Position numbers and translations under genes: made by a program. The notes under the pieces were generated by a model. That model ran no database searches. It saw only the letters and a program-made list of their open reading frames with translations, and was not told where the DNA came from. Shown in pieces: positions 33,804 to 43,711 of a DNA stretch of 64,000 nucleotides; the stretch's first letter is position 1; every line of letters starts with the position of its first letter. Source of the stretch: Gammaproteobacteria bacterium (lineage in GTDB: Bacteria > Pseudomonadota > Gammaproteobacteria > Arenicellales > JAJDZL01); NCBI GenBank assembly GCA_022823625.1, contig JAJEHQ010000036.1:1-64000 (forward strand), read 5' to 3'.

Positions 33804-34733
33804 TTACGATGCTTTTCTCAGAGAGGGGGGTAAATTGAATCTGACGTTTTCGGTGATACCCGTCATTGTTGTTACCTCGATTTCGTGATGCTGTTTAAGC
33901 CGTTCTATCAATTCTTGAACTAGAGCTTCGGGAGCCGAGGCACCGGCAGTAATGCCAATTTTTTCAGCGTTGACTGACCACTCCGGGTTGTAGTCATTCG
34001 AATTTTGGACGAGATACGCTGGTACTCCGCGGTCGCGGCTGACTTCACAAAGACGATTTGAGTTTGAACTGTTCTGTGCACCGACCACCAGCACTAAATC
34101 TACTTGATCTGCGAGTTGGTGGACCGCGCTTTGACGATTCTGTGTGGCGTAGCAAATATCCTTGATGTCAGGACCGGCAATATTTGGAAAGCGATTCTTC
34201 AATGCGAAAATCACATCACGAGTATCGTCAACCGACAGAGTTGTTTGGGTAATATAAGCAACCTTATCAGGATCTTTAATCACCAGATTATCAACTTCCT
34301 CCACATCACTGATGAGGTGTACGGTGCCTGGGATCTGACCTAAGGTTCCTTCAACTTCAGGATGATTGTGATGCCCGATCAAGACAATTTCAAACCCTTT
34401 TTTGGCATATTTTCGCCCTTCAATATGTACTTTAGAGACGAGTGGGCATGTAGCATCAAGTGGTTCTAGACCACGTTCTGATGCTTCACTCTCGACTTTT
34501 TTTGAAACCCCGTGTGCGCTAAACACGGTAACTGCACCATCCGGAATGTCAGAAATACTTTCAACAAACTTGACCCCTTTAGATCTGAGTTCGCTAACGA
34601 CGCGCTGATTGTGCACGATTTCGTGTTTCACATAAATTGGCGAACCATATTTCTTGAGAGCTGTTTCCACAATCTGGATCGCCCGTTCGACGCCAGCGCA
34701 AAAACCACGCGGCTGAGCTAGTATCACTTGCAT
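33804..34733 (-). CDS. ispH: 4-hydroxy-3-methylbut-2-enyl diphosphate reductase
   Basis: A 309-residue IspH. The three cluster cysteines are Cys12 (PRGFCAGVERAI), Cys96 (DATCPLVSKVH) and Cys194 (DICYATQNRQ); substrate histidines are His41, His74 and His124. It carries out the last step of the MEP isoprenoid pathway, giving IPP and DMAPP. Full length and intact. Single gene. Confidence 0.97.
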   Translation of the reverse strand: MQVILAQPRGFCAGVERAIQIVETALKKYGSPIYVKHEIVHNQRVVSELRSKGVKFVESISDIPDGAVTVFSAHGVSKKVESEASERGLEPLDATCPLVSKVHIEGRKYAKKGFEIVLIGHHNHPEVEGTLGQIPGTVHLISDVEEVDNLVIKDPDKVAYITQTTLSVDDTRDVIFALKNRFPNIAGPDIKDICYATQNRQSAVHQLADQVDLVLVVGAQNSSNSNRLCEVSRDRGVPAYLVQNSNDYNPEWSVNAEKIGITAGASAPEALVQELIERLKQHHEIEVTTMTGITENVRFNLPPSLRKAS

Positions 34734-35026
34734 GTGATTAATCCATTAATTAACGAAGATGAAATCCGCATTCTGCGATTAGTATTATTATGACTCAACC
34801 TGGACATTTCTGACGCCTAGAGTCAATAAAATTAGCAAAATCAAGTGGAATTTTCCAATTGTGGCGGTTCAATGCGACTGGAAAGGGGTCAACTTGATCA
34901 ATTTGAGCTTTGTCAAGTTTCTGATATCAGGCATTTATTAACATCAGTTTGCCAATTTGTCGGATGGTTCCTCAAATGGACGAATGTTTAACTAACAAAA
35001 TTTTTGAATCTCTCGACGTGAGCGCC

Positions 35027-35524
35027 ATGAAATATCTTCAAATACCAATCTTTATTTTGATTCTGCTTTCGGTACAAACCAAGGCTGATGAACATGCACT
35101 TTTTACCACCCAGAATCTCACCCCGGAAATTGCGCTTAAAGCGGCAAAAGCCGCACTGGAAAAATGCCGTTCAGAAGGCTTTCAGGTGTCGGTAGTAGTT
35201 ACTGATCGCAATGGTTTACCCCAAGTTATGCTCCGCGACCGATATGCGGGTGCTCATACACCGACTACTGCGCGGCGCAAGGCCTGGACGGCGGCGAGTT
35301 TTCGTCTTTCAACCACGGAACTTGCTGAAGCCACAGCGGAAGGTACTTCTTTGTCTGGCATTCGGCATCTTGAAGAAGCCATCATGCTGGGAGGCGGTCT
35401 ATTGATTGACGCTGGCGGCTTTTCAGTCGGTGCTATAGGTGTGTCTGGTGCACCAGGCGGTGATTTGGATGATCTGTGTGCTCAAGCCGGAATTGATGCC
35501 ATCGAAGATGACATTCTGTTTTGA
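35027..35524 (+). CDS. Exported GlcG/HbpS-family haem-binding-like protein
   Basis: A 165-residue protein. It has a signal peptide (MKYLQIPIFILILLSVQTKA), then the DUF336 fold: VVVTDRNGLPQVMLRDRYAG, RRKAWTAASF, and GGGLLIDAGGFSVGAIGVSGAPGG. Family members bind haem or cobalamin-like ligands or accompany oxidases. ATG 35027 places the signal peptide at the start; the open frame runs from 34949. Function here is unresolved. Confidence 0.88.
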   Translation: MKYLQIPIFILILLSVQTKADEHALFTTQNLTPEIALKAAKAALEKCRSEGFQVSVVVTDRNGLPQVMLRDRYAGAHTPTTARRKAWTAASFRLSTTELAEATAEGTSLSGIRHLEEAIMLGGGLLIDAGGFSVGAIGVSGAPGGDLDDLCAQAGIDAIEDDILF

Positions 35525-35629
35525 GCGATTTCTCATTTGAGCAGCCTGCATCAGAAGTTGCCTCCCAAGTGCAGCATCCTATTCAGAAACAGTTCAGGGA
35601 TAAACTACGAGATTACATTTTCGCCATAT

Positions 35630-37288
35630 CTAGATCGGGCAGACAATCTCTCCTAGACGCTTAGTCAGTTTCTCATTTTCAGAGTAGTCGATGGGTACGA
35701 CCACCAGACTGGGTCCCGCTTCGGAAAATGCAACTCCCAGTGCTGATTGAAGGTCGCGTGAGTTTTCGACCCGATGACCATTCCAGCCAAATGAATCGGC
35801 CAGTTTAATCCAGTCGGGATTTCCAAAACTCAGGTCCGTATGTCGACCGAACTGATTGGATTGTTTCCAGGCAATCAGTCCATATTCATGGTCTTCCCAA
35901 ACCATGACAACAATATCCAAATTAAGACGACGGGCAGTTTCCATTTCCTGTACATTCATCATAAATCCGGCATCTCCACATATTGCAAGGATCCGGTGAT
36001 CAGGATCGGAATTCACTAGTCGCGCAGCGATCGCACCGGGCAGTGCAAAGCCCATGGAACAGAATCCATTGGGAATCAGGCAGGTGTTGGGTTCGTGACA
36101 ATGGTAGTGTCGGGCGATCCACATTTTGTGCGCACCAACATCGGAAAGCAGTACATCATTGGGCCCCATGACCTGTCGGACATCCCAGAGTACTTTTTGA
36201 GGCTTAATGACTCCTTCTGTATCATCGTCTTTATGTTCAGCAAAATCCAGAGCCATGTCTCGACGGGTTGCGGCTTGCTGAGAAAGATCGAAGGATAAAC
36301 CGTCTACGTCATTGATGCGTTCATTCAGCATCCACAGAGTGTGAGCTAGATCTCCCACCACTTCTAATTTCGGACGATAGTAAGCATCGATTTCGGCTGG
36401 TAGGAAGTCAATGTGCAAAACGTTTTTATTCTGATCAGGATTCCAAAGGTGCGGATGGTATTCGACCATGTCGTAGCCTAATGTGATGATCAGGTCGGAT
36501 GCATCCAGCGCACATGCCACCAAATCCTTTGCCCCTAAACCAACGGTGTATAGACAGTAATCTGAATCCATATCCACGCAGCCTTTCGCCATGAAAGTGG
36601 ATACAACGCCGATTCCTGTTTTTTCACAAAGTAATCGCAGTTGTTTTGAAGCGCGGCGTCTAATGCAGCCATTTCCAGCCAAAATAATGGGTCGTTTGGC
36701 ATTTCGAATTAAATCAAACGCCTGGTTTATGATTTTGTCATCTGGTACGGCTCGTCGTAGTCTTTGTGGCTGCAGCGGTTTTGTTGATGCGTCCATGTGT
36801 GCGATGTCTTCAGGCAGCTCGACTAGGGTGGCACCAGGTTTTTCGACCAATGCAGTTCTCACGGCCTTACGGACTACTTCGGGAATGTTGTCGGGATGAT
36901 GAATCTGCTGCGCCCACTTTGTCACTGGACGATACATAGCCACGACGTCCATAATCTGGTGGGATTCTTTGTGCAATCGGGTAGAGGCTCCTTGACCGGT
37001 GAGCACCAGCATTGGCGCACGATCCATATTGCCGTCTGCAACACCTGTAATCAAGTTGGTTGCTCCGGGACCTAGAGTTCCCAGGCAGCCGGAAACCCGC
37101 CCAGTCAGTCGTCCGTAGGCTTCTGCCATAAAAGCGGCTCCCTGTTCATGCCGACAGAGAATGAACTTGATACTGTCCGATTCCTCAAGCGAAATCATGA
37201 AATGCGCATTTTCTTCTCCGGGTACGCCGAAAATGTACTCAATTCCTTCCTGCTCGAGACATGCGACAAATAAGTCAGATGCCTTCAT
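35630..37288 (-). CDS. ThDP-dependent acetolactate-synthase-like enzyme
   Basis: A 552-residue three-domain ThDP enzyme with the catalytic Glu48 (CRHEQGAAFMAEAYGR). The ThDP/Mg motif is GDAGFMMNVQEMETA, and LGPGATNLITGVADGNMDRAP lies in the Pyr domain. It most resembles catabolic acetolactate synthases (AlsS), which convert two pyruvates to acetolactate, though related carboligases cannot be excluded. No small regulatory subunit or decarboxylase gene is adjacent. GGAGG precedes the ATG. Confidence 0.85.
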   Translation of the reverse strand: MKASDLFVACLEQEGIEYIFGVPGEENAHFMISLEESDSIKFILCRHEQGAAFMAEAYGRLTGRVSGCLGTLGPGATNLITGVADGNMDRAPMLVLTGQGASTRLHKESHQIMDVVAMYRPVTKWAQQIHHPDNIPEVVRKAVRTALVEKPGATLVELPEDIAHMDASTKPLQPQRLRRAVPDDKIINQAFDLIRNAKRPIILAGNGCIRRRASKQLRLLCEKTGIGVVSTFMAKGCVDMDSDYCLYTVGLGAKDLVACALDASDLIITLGYDMVEYHPHLWNPDQNKNVLHIDFLPAEIDAYYRPKLEVVGDLAHTLWMLNERINDVDGLSFDLSQQAATRRDMALDFAEHKDDDTEGVIKPQKVLWDVRQVMGPNDVLLSDVGAHKMWIARHYHCHEPNTCLIPNGFCSMGFALPGAIAARLVNSDPDHRILAICGDAGFMMNVQEMETARRLNLDIVVMVWEDHEYGLIAWKQSNQFGRHTDLSFGNPDWIKLADSFGWNGHRVENSRDLQSALGVAFSEAGPSLVVVPIDYSENEKLTKRLGEIVCPI

Positions 37289-37530
37289 CTTTTCTCGTCC
37301 TCCATAGTGCTGGGAGCTGCTACAAACTGAAATTCAAAATCAGCTAAATGTGCTCTGCGTGATTGTATTGAAATTCGTATAACCGCTGATCGAATATTGA
37401 TCAGCAAACTCATTTGACTGTTGCGGAGATCATTCGTTTCAATTGATTGGTGAATTCAGTTTCAATAGAACAATACGACAGAATATGACGTAGCGATGTT
37501 TCAGATGATTTTTGCATGGAAATGGATACC

Positions 37531-37536
37531 TATAAT
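37531..37536 (+). promoter_or_regulatory. Consensus -10 (TATAAT) before the small ORF at 37580
   Basis: TATAAT lies 44 bases upstream of the ATG. No good -35 is at the usual 16-18 base spacing, so the call rests on the -10 alone. Confidence 0.35.
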
Positions 37537-37579
37537 GCTATCTCTCTGTTGAATCGAATGCCAGTTGAAGGTAGTACCA

Positions 37580-37864
37580 ATGAGTCAGAAAATGAACGAG
37601 AAAGAAAAGCTACAAATTCGGAATCTGAAGGTAGACTGGATATTCGGAATGCGGTGGGAGTGTGACCAAATATCAGATATGCTCCTCTATATGGATACGG
37701 AATTAAAGGACGAATTCTATATGACGGAACAGTGGAAAGAATTTGAAGCAGAACTCCAAATACTCTGCGCAGAAGTTATGGGAATTCATGCCCGTCTGTT
37801 TGAATATACGGAAAGCATACCAGAGGAATTTGAAAAAGAACAGAAACCAGTAATAAGGATGTAG
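37580..37864 (+). CDS. Small hypothetical protein
   Basis: A 94-residue, charged, helical protein (MSQKMNEKEKLQIRNLKVDW, then acidic) with no family I recognise. A ribosome-binding AAGG lies upstream of ATG 37580 and a TATAAT box at 37531. It is more AT-rich than its neighbours and uses many ATA and GAA codons, unlike them, which hints at acquisition. It precedes the SbcD/SbcC-like pair by 110 bases on the same strand but is probably transcribed separately. Confidence 0.55.
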   Translation: MSQKMNEKEKLQIRNLKVDWIFGMRWECDQISDMLLYMDTELKDEFYMTEQWKEFEAELQILCAEVMGIHARLFEYTESIPEEFEKEQKPVIRM

Positions 37865-37974
37865 CGAGAAATTACCTGTTGGAATTGCTGATAAATGTAT
37901 ATATGGCAACTCCACTGTGGGGTATTAGCTTTGACACAGAAAATTGTTGCTGATTTATTTCTTCGGAATTCAAG

Positions 37975-39108
37975 TTGACGATTCGATTTTTACATTCTGC
38001 TGACTGGCAAATTGGCAAAGTTTTCAGGTTTGTTGACCAGGAGACGATGGGTGTCTTGCAAAATGCCAGACTCAATGCGATTGATCGACTTGGAAAAATT
38101 GCGGTTGAACAGGAATTGCGACATGTGCTTGTAGCCGGTGACGTCTACGATGCAGAAAATCTCTCGACTAAATCACTCAATCAGCCACTTGAGCGAATGA
38201 GGAAATATGCAGATGTGAATTGGTACCTATTGCCTGGCAATCATGATCCTAACCGAACCAATGGTCTATGGTATCGGCTGAGAAGAGGGTTGCCGAAAAA
38301 TGTCCATATTTGTGACGAGTCTGATCCACTGTTCATTGAATCTGATACTGTTGCAATTCTGCCTGCGCCACTTCATCACAAGTCCACACTTGAAGACCCG
38401 ACTGAATATATGGACAGTGTCGACATTCCTGGCGAGTGTATACGTATTGGTCTCGCTCACGGGTCAGTTTCAACCTTCGGTGCAGGAGAAGGTGCGGCAA
38501 CGAATTACATCAATCCTGATCGACCGAACACAGCGGGTCTCGCCTACCTGGCTTTGGGTGACTGGCATGGACAGCGTGAAGTTAATTCACGTTGTTGGTA
38601 TAGCGGTACGCCAGAGACTGATGCATTTGATGTGACAGAAGGTGGAAAAGCACTAATCGTATCTGTAAATAGCAATACTTCAGTGCCGAAAGTGAAATCA
38701 GTTTTAACCGGTGAGTTCAGATGGGAAACGATCAGTGAAACTGTTGCCTCTCGAAGTGACATCGAACGGTTGCGGACTAAATTGAGTGGTCTAGATGACC
38801 ATCTTGAACGATATTTAGTACGGTTGCAGGTTGAGGGCTTGATCTCGCTTGAAGAGCGCACCTATTTTGATGAGATCATCGCGGAGCGCTTTGAAGCTTC
38901 ATTTCTGCATTTCGATTTAGATGACGAGCATCTGCACGTCAAGGTAACAGATGATGATATCGCTATGCTTGATATAGGTGGTTTTGTCAAAGCTGCTGTT
39001 GATGAGTTGAGGAATCAGTTGGTTCATTCCGATGAACAGGTGAGAAAATTGGCTGCCCAAGCCTTGACACGGCTGTATGTCGAACTCAAGAGAATGGAGG
39101 CGGACTGA
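37975..39108 (+). CDS. SbcD/YhaO-like metallophosphoesterase (DNA repair nuclease)
   Basis: A 377-residue phosphoesterase. Its metal motifs are ADWQIGK, AGDVYDA, LPGNHDP, LAHGS and LGDWHG. The first motif has Gln where E. coli SbcD has His (DWH), as in a YhaO-like subgroup. It should form a nuclease complex with the adjacent SMC-like ATPase. The start is TTG at 37975, with no in-frame ATG alternative near. A TTGACA at 37931 could be a -35. It ends 2 bases before the ATPase gene. Confidence 0.88.
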   Translation: MTIRFLHSADWQIGKVFRFVDQETMGVLQNARLNAIDRLGKIAVEQELRHVLVAGDVYDAENLSTKSLNQPLERMRKYADVNWYLLPGNHDPNRTNGLWYRLRRGLPKNVHICDESDPLFIESDTVAILPAPLHHKSTLEDPTEYMDSVDIPGECIRIGLAHGSVSTFGAGEGAATNYINPDRPNTAGLAYLALGDWHGQREVNSRCWYSGTPETDAFDVTEGGKALIVSVNSNTSVPKVKSVLTGEFRWETISETVASRSDIERLRTKLSGLDDHLERYLVRLQVEGLISLEERTYFDEIIAERFEASFLHFDLDDEHLHVKVTDDDIAMLDIGGFVKAAVDELRNQLVHSDEQVRKLAAQALTRLYVELKRMEAD

Positions 39109-39110
39109 TC

Positions 39111-41807
39111 GTGATCATCAGATCTATAGCTGTCAATGAATTTATGAAATTCGAACAGCCAGTGGAAATCACCGGACTTGATGATAAACTCAACATCATT
39201 GCCGGGCCGAACGAAATGGGCAAATCGACGATATTGAGCGCAATGCGCGCCGCGTTTTTTGAAAAACATCGGTCGCAGAAAAAGGAAATCACAAATTTAC
39301 AGCATTCACTAAACAAAGGGTCTCCTTCCGTTCGAGTTGATTTTGAAATTGAAGGTGAGCAATACCAGATTAAGAAACGGTTTCTCAAGCGTCAGATTGC
39401 TGAACTCAGGTTGCCCGATGGCAGACTCATCAAGGGTGATGAGGCGGAAGAAGAGTTATCAGATTTACTTTCGTTTAAAGTCTCGGGTAGCTTAGATGGG
39501 CAACCCAAAGAAATATGGAATCTGTTTTGGGTTGAGCAAGGCAAGTCTTTTACTCCAGTTGATGTTTCTGAAGGTGCGCGTTCGGGTCTGCAATCAATTC
39601 TGGAATCTCAGGTCAATACTGTACTTGGCGGAAGACGCGGTCGGAAACTTCTCCATCTCTTCACTAAACAGTTAAACGCATATCTAACCCCTACAGGCAG
39701 AGAAACGGGGGAATTTAAACAGCTTAGCGCGCGTGTAGACGCTGTGCAAGATGAAATTGAAGCTTTGGATACAAGACGAACCAGCTTACTCAGGGACTTG
39801 GAACGTCTGGAAACATGTCAGCAGAACCTCAAGCGATTGGAGGAGGATGAAACCAGCAAACTGGAGGAACAGGAACTAGAGCAGTTCAAATCAAGATATG
39901 AAGAACTGCGTCAGGTCGAATTGAAAATCGAAGTTGCCAGAGGAGAACTTGGGCAAACAAAGGAGCAACATTCATCTTTGCAAAAGGAACTGCAAGTATT
40001 GCTCGACTTCATAAAGGAATTGAACAAGGTTCGCGCTGAATTTGGTACTTTGGAAGCAGAGTTGAAAGATTCTTCCAATCAGGAATTGGAGTTGCTTTCG
40101 AAGAAAACCGAGATTCAGAGTGCTGTTGACGGGTTAAAAAGCCAGATTGTCGAAGCGGGAAATATTCTTGAGATCAAGAAGGACATTTTGTCACTAACAC
40201 AGCAGTGGTCGAAATGCACTGACTTGGAACTAAGGCTTGAACTTGCGGCTTCCGCACAAACACGGAGAGAGGAAAGTCTGAAAGCCGCAAATAAGATATT
40301 AGTTTCTGATCAAATCTTGCGCCAAATTGAGCAGGTTAATTCAGAGCTTGAGTCTGCACAGGCAACGATCACTGCGAACGCGACTGAAATTCTTTTTCAG
40401 TTGAAAGCAGAAGGTGCTGCGGGAATCACCGTCAACGGCGAACCGCTCGAGAATGAAAATCAATTGCTTGAAGCTGTAACGGAAGTTTCGATTGATCTCC
40501 CTGAGCGAGGTCGGATTCGTGTAAAACCAGCTGTGCAAAATGCTGATCAGCTTTTGGAAGCACGACAAGTTGCACAAAAACACCTTAATTCCATGCTCGC
40601 TCAGGCAAACGCAGACTCAGTGGAAGACGCCAGGCAATTAAACGAAGTGCGAAAAATTTCGTTGCAGGAAGCAGAATCAGCAAGTCGCGAGATTCAGGCT
40701 CATTTGTCAGAATTTGGTCAATCTGAAGGTGGTATCGAAGCGATTAAAATGAATTTTTCACAGCAAAAGAGTTTACTTACTACCAGTGCCTCCAATCTTG
40801 GTCTGACTGAAATTCCCACCGTCAGTGTGGCGGAGGAGTTGCTGAGTCAGTCAGAAAGTGCTTTAGCTCAGTTGCGGTCCAGTTTAGAAACACCAGCGAG
40901 GATACTTAGGCAAGCAGAGGATAGACTGGCAGATACTAAACTGGAAATTGCCAACAAGCAGGGCCAAATTGAAATCCATACAAAGCAAATTAAAGGCCTC
41001 GAAACAAAAATCGAGGTTCGAGGTGGTGAAAAAGAGGCGAGTGAGCTTAAAGAACACATTGAGCAACTGGAAGTGAAAGTTGAGCAGCAGGCAATTGACC
41101 TGCAAGTACTAGAAGACACACTCGACCAAACAGAGTTTGATTTTGTTTCGGTGCGGATTGAGCGTTTGGAAGATAAGATTCATAATCGAAAAGCGCAGAT
41201 TCAAAATCTTCGCGATGAAGTCAATCAACTCATTGGTCGCATCGAATCCCAAGAAGGTGCCGGAATTGATGAGCAGATTGCACAGAAACAGCGCGAGTTA
41301 GAGCGCGAAAGGAACGAGTATGACAAAATCGAGAATGAAGTGGAAGTTCTTAAACTGCTGCGTGACACACTGTCGAGTGCACAGCAGGAAGCGACGGAAC
41401 GATATTTGTCACCAGTAAAATCACAGATACGACCCTATCTGAACGTGCTGTTTCCAAACGCAAAGATTGAATTTGACGAGGAATTGAACATTATTTCAAT
41501 TGACCGACATTTCAGTGAATCATTTCAAAATTTGAGCATGGGTACTCAGGAGCAAATTGCGGTTCTTGTAAGGTTGACGTTTGCTGAACTCTTAGCTGCA
41601 AAGGGTCGGCCCGCAACTGTAATTCTTGATGATGCCTTGGTGTTTGCAGATGAAGAAAGGCTGAAAACGATGTTCGACATCCTTTACAGGTCATCACGAA
41701 ACATTCAGATCATTATTTTGACATGCAGAGAGTCGTTATTTGAAGGTTTAGGTGGTAGAGTGCTCACCTTAAATCAGATCAATGAGGGTGAATTTCAATC
41801 GGGTTGA
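39111..41807 (+). CDS. SbcC/YhaN-like SMC-type ATPase
   Basis: An 898-residue protein. Walker A is GPNEMGKST near residue 34. A long coiled coil runs from about 200 to 770 (heptad-rich Glu/Leu/Gln). The C-terminal ABC signature is LSMGTQEQIAVLVRL, with Walker B TVILDDALVFADEE. Together with the upstream phosphoesterase it resembles SbcCD/Rad50-Mre11 and probably opens or trims DNA ends. It starts at GTG 39111 with GGAGG upstream. No Cys-X2-Cys zinc hook is visible, in line with the YhaN type. Confidence 0.88.
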   Translation: MIIRSIAVNEFMKFEQPVEITGLDDKLNIIAGPNEMGKSTILSAMRAAFFEKHRSQKKEITNLQHSLNKGSPSVRVDFEIEGEQYQIKKRFLKRQIAELRLPDGRLIKGDEAEEELSDLLSFKVSGSLDGQPKEIWNLFWVEQGKSFTPVDVSEGARSGLQSILESQVNTVLGGRRGRKLLHLFTKQLNAYLTPTGRETGEFKQLSARVDAVQDEIEALDTRRTSLLRDLERLETCQQNLKRLEEDETSKLEEQELEQFKSRYEELRQVELKIEVARGELGQTKEQHSSLQKELQVLLDFIKELNKVRAEFGTLEAELKDSSNQELELLSKKTEIQSAVDGLKSQIVEAGNILEIKKDILSLTQQWSKCTDLELRLELAASAQTRREESLKAANKILVSDQILRQIEQVNSELESAQATITANATEILFQLKAEGAAGITVNGEPLENENQLLEAVTEVSIDLPERGRIRVKPAVQNADQLLEARQVAQKHLNSMLAQANADSVEDARQLNEVRKISLQEAESASREIQAHLSEFGQSEGGIEAIKMNFSQQKSLLTTSASNLGLTEIPTVSVAEELLSQSESALAQLRSSLETPARILRQAEDRLADTKLEIANKQGQIEIHTKQIKGLETKIEVRGGEKEASELKEHIEQLEVKVEQQAIDLQVLEDTLDQTEFDFVSVRIERLEDKIHNRKAQIQNLRDEVNQLIGRIESQEGAGIDEQIAQKQRELERERNEYDKIENEVEVLKLLRDTLSSAQQEATERYLSPVKSQIRPYLNVLFPNAKIEFDEELNIISIDRHFSESFQNLSMGTQEQIAVLVRLTFAELLAAKGRPATVILDDALVFADEERLKTMFDILYRSSRNIQIIILTCRESLFEGLGGRVLTLNQINEGEFQSG

Positions 41808-41921
41808 ATGTTGCAGACAGAGACAGTGAATGGAATTCAAAATCGACCGAGATGGCTATCTCATAACCTGATCTATGGCTGATTATTCGTTCACATTCGA
41901 AATTTGCTTAATACCTAAAGG

Positions 41922-41950
41922 TTTGAGTCTACTTTATTTGTAGACTCAAA
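41922..41950. terminator. Hairpin after the SbcC-like gene
   Basis: A perfect 11-bp stem, TTTGAGTCTAC / GTAGACTCAAA, with loop TTTATTT, 115 bases past the stop. Only TTGT follows, so termination strength is uncertain. Confidence 0.5.
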
Positions 41951-42093
41951 TTGTCATCTGGTTCAGCCAAACCAAATGTGGTGTGACGTAAATGTTGATC
42001 TCAAAATTTACTGTATTCTGAATGGAGTTGTTAATTCAGAAAATATAAAATTCAAATTCTGACAGTGATTAATTTCAGAATCTACGCCCAAAA

Positions 42094-42969
42094 ATGACCA
42101 GCAATCAACAACTAGCTATCGAACAGGTTCAGCATTTTCAGGATTTTGGATACGTTGTAGCCAATTCCGGACTTGATGACAGCTTACTAAGTAGAATGGA
42201 TGAAGAACTTGACGGTTGGATAGAACTCAGTCGGAATTACGATGCCAACTTTGGTGAGACTGTTGATGGGAAGGCTCGATTTGATCTCGAAGTTGGCCAT
42301 AGTCGGGAGGTTCCCAGACTTCGCCGTGTGGCAAATCCGGCTGATATTTCAGAAGTCTTTCAGGAAGTTCTTTGGGCTAGTCCAATCGTCGATATGGTCT
42401 CGCAACTGGTTGGTCCAAATGTTCGATATCACCATTGCAAGCTCAATATCAAGCTGCCAAAAATGGAAACTCGAGTTTACTACCATCAGGATCAGTCTTA
42501 TGATCCGCACACCAATGATGACATGCTTGCAATTCTGCTGATGCTCGATGATACGAGTGAAGAGAATGGATGTTTACGTGTCGTTCCGGGGTCTCACAAA
42601 GAACGCTACTCTCATTTTCAGAATGGGCACTACGTAGGAGCAATCGATGCGTCGTTTAATGAGGAATTTGATAATCGGGCAGTGTCAATTGTTGCCAAAC
42701 GCGGCGATATTTGTTTCATGCACTGCTGGACTGTGCATGGTTCTGAAATCAATCGCTCTGATCAAGCGCGGCGTTTGCTGATCTGTGACTACAATGCGGC
42801 AGATTCTTACCCATTGCTACCGCCGGCGTTACCTTCTAAGTTCAGTGGAAAAATAGTACGCGGCAAACCAAGTCCGGTCGCCCGACTGCGGGATGCGGAA
42901 ATTGAAATGCGTACACCTTACTCTCAAGATTCCTTTTTTGAGATTCAAGGGCAGCCATCCGCGACATAA
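42094..42969 (+). CDS. Phytanoyl-CoA dioxygenase (PhyH)-family oxygenase
   Basis: A 291-residue Fe(II)/2-oxoglutarate dioxygenase. Metal ligands are His131 and Asp133 (YHQDQ) and His215 (CWTVHGSEINRSD), and the 2-oxoglutarate Arg lies near 226 (QARRLLICDY). It hydroxylates an unknown substrate. It is followed 15 bases later by a DUF1028 gene, so the two are probably one transcript. No Shine-Dalgarno sequence is clear. Confidence 0.9.
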   Translation: MTSNQQLAIEQVQHFQDFGYVVANSGLDDSLLSRMDEELDGWIELSRNYDANFGETVDGKARFDLEVGHSREVPRLRRVANPADISEVFQEVLWASPIVDMVSQLVGPNVRYHHCKLNIKLPKMETRVYYHQDQSYDPHTNDDMLAILLMLDDTSEENGCLRVVPGSHKERYSHFQNGHYVGAIDASFNEEFDNRAVSIVAKRGDICFMHCWTVHGSEINRSDQARRLLICDYNAADSYPLLPPALPSKFSGKIVRGKPSPVARLRDAEIEMRTPYSQDSFFEIQGQPSAT

Positions 42970-42984
42970 GAGGAAAATCTGAAC

Positions 42985-43662
42985 ATGACATTTTCGATAA
43001 CTGCAGTCGATACAGAAACTGGTCATGTTGGAGTTGCAATTACTACATCAAGCATCGCCGTCGGAAGTCGCTGTCCTTGGGTTCGCGCAGGGGTAGGAGC
43101 GGTCGCAACTCAAAATATAACGGATCCGATTCTCGGACGAGCGATGTTGGACTACATGGAATCTGGTGATGATGCTGAGAAAGCGATTCTCAAAGTGATA
43201 GGTAGCGAAAGCGATCTCGAATACCGTCAATTGACCGCTGTGGACCTGAATGGAGTTGTGGGCCATTACACCGGAAAGAATATTCTGGGAACCAATTCAG
43301 TTGTAGTTGGGTCATGCTGCGTAGCCGCTGGTAATCTTCTGGCAAACGAGAAAGTCCCCCTGGCGATGGTTGACTCATTCGAGAATCGCGACAATACCAG
43401 ACATTTTGCGGAAACTTTGTTGAATGCACTGCAAGCGGGATTGGACGCAGGAGGCGAGGAAGGTGAGGTTCGTTCGGCTGCCGTGCTGGTAGCGAACCAA
43501 GTTGCATGGGCCGATGTTAACCTTCGGGTTGATTGGGCCGATAATCCAGTAAGTCTCCTTAGATCTCTCTGGCAGGTATACGAACCGCAGCGAGCAGACT
43601 ATGTGACTCGTGCCGTATCACCAGGTGACGCACCGTCATATGGCGTCCCCGGCGACATGTAG
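42985..43662 (+). CDS. DUF1028 family protein (Ntn-hydrolase-like)
   Basis: A 225-residue DUF1028 protein with the standard N-terminus MTFSITAVDTETGHVGVAIT, then VPWVRAGVGAVATQ-like (CPWVRAGVGAVATQNITDP) and a C-terminal segment rich in aspartate. The fold is predicted to be Ntn-hydrolase-like and the activity is unknown. AGAGGA precedes the ATG. A second, more diverged member lies at 55074-55721, also in a transport and catabolic setting. Confidence 0.9.
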   Translation: MTFSITAVDTETGHVGVAITTSSIAVGSRCPWVRAGVGAVATQNITDPILGRAMLDYMESGDDAEKAILKVIGSESDLEYRQLTAVDLNGVVGHYTGKNILGTNSVVVGSCCVAAGNLLANEKVPLAMVDSFENRDNTRHFAETLLNALQAGLDAGGEEGEVRSAAVLVANQVAWADVNLRVDWADNPVSLLRSLWQVYEPQRADYVTRAVSPGDAPSYGVPGDM

Positions 43663-43711
43663 ATAGCTAAATTCCAATCACGCCAAGATTTAAAACGAAG
43701 TAATGGCTCAC

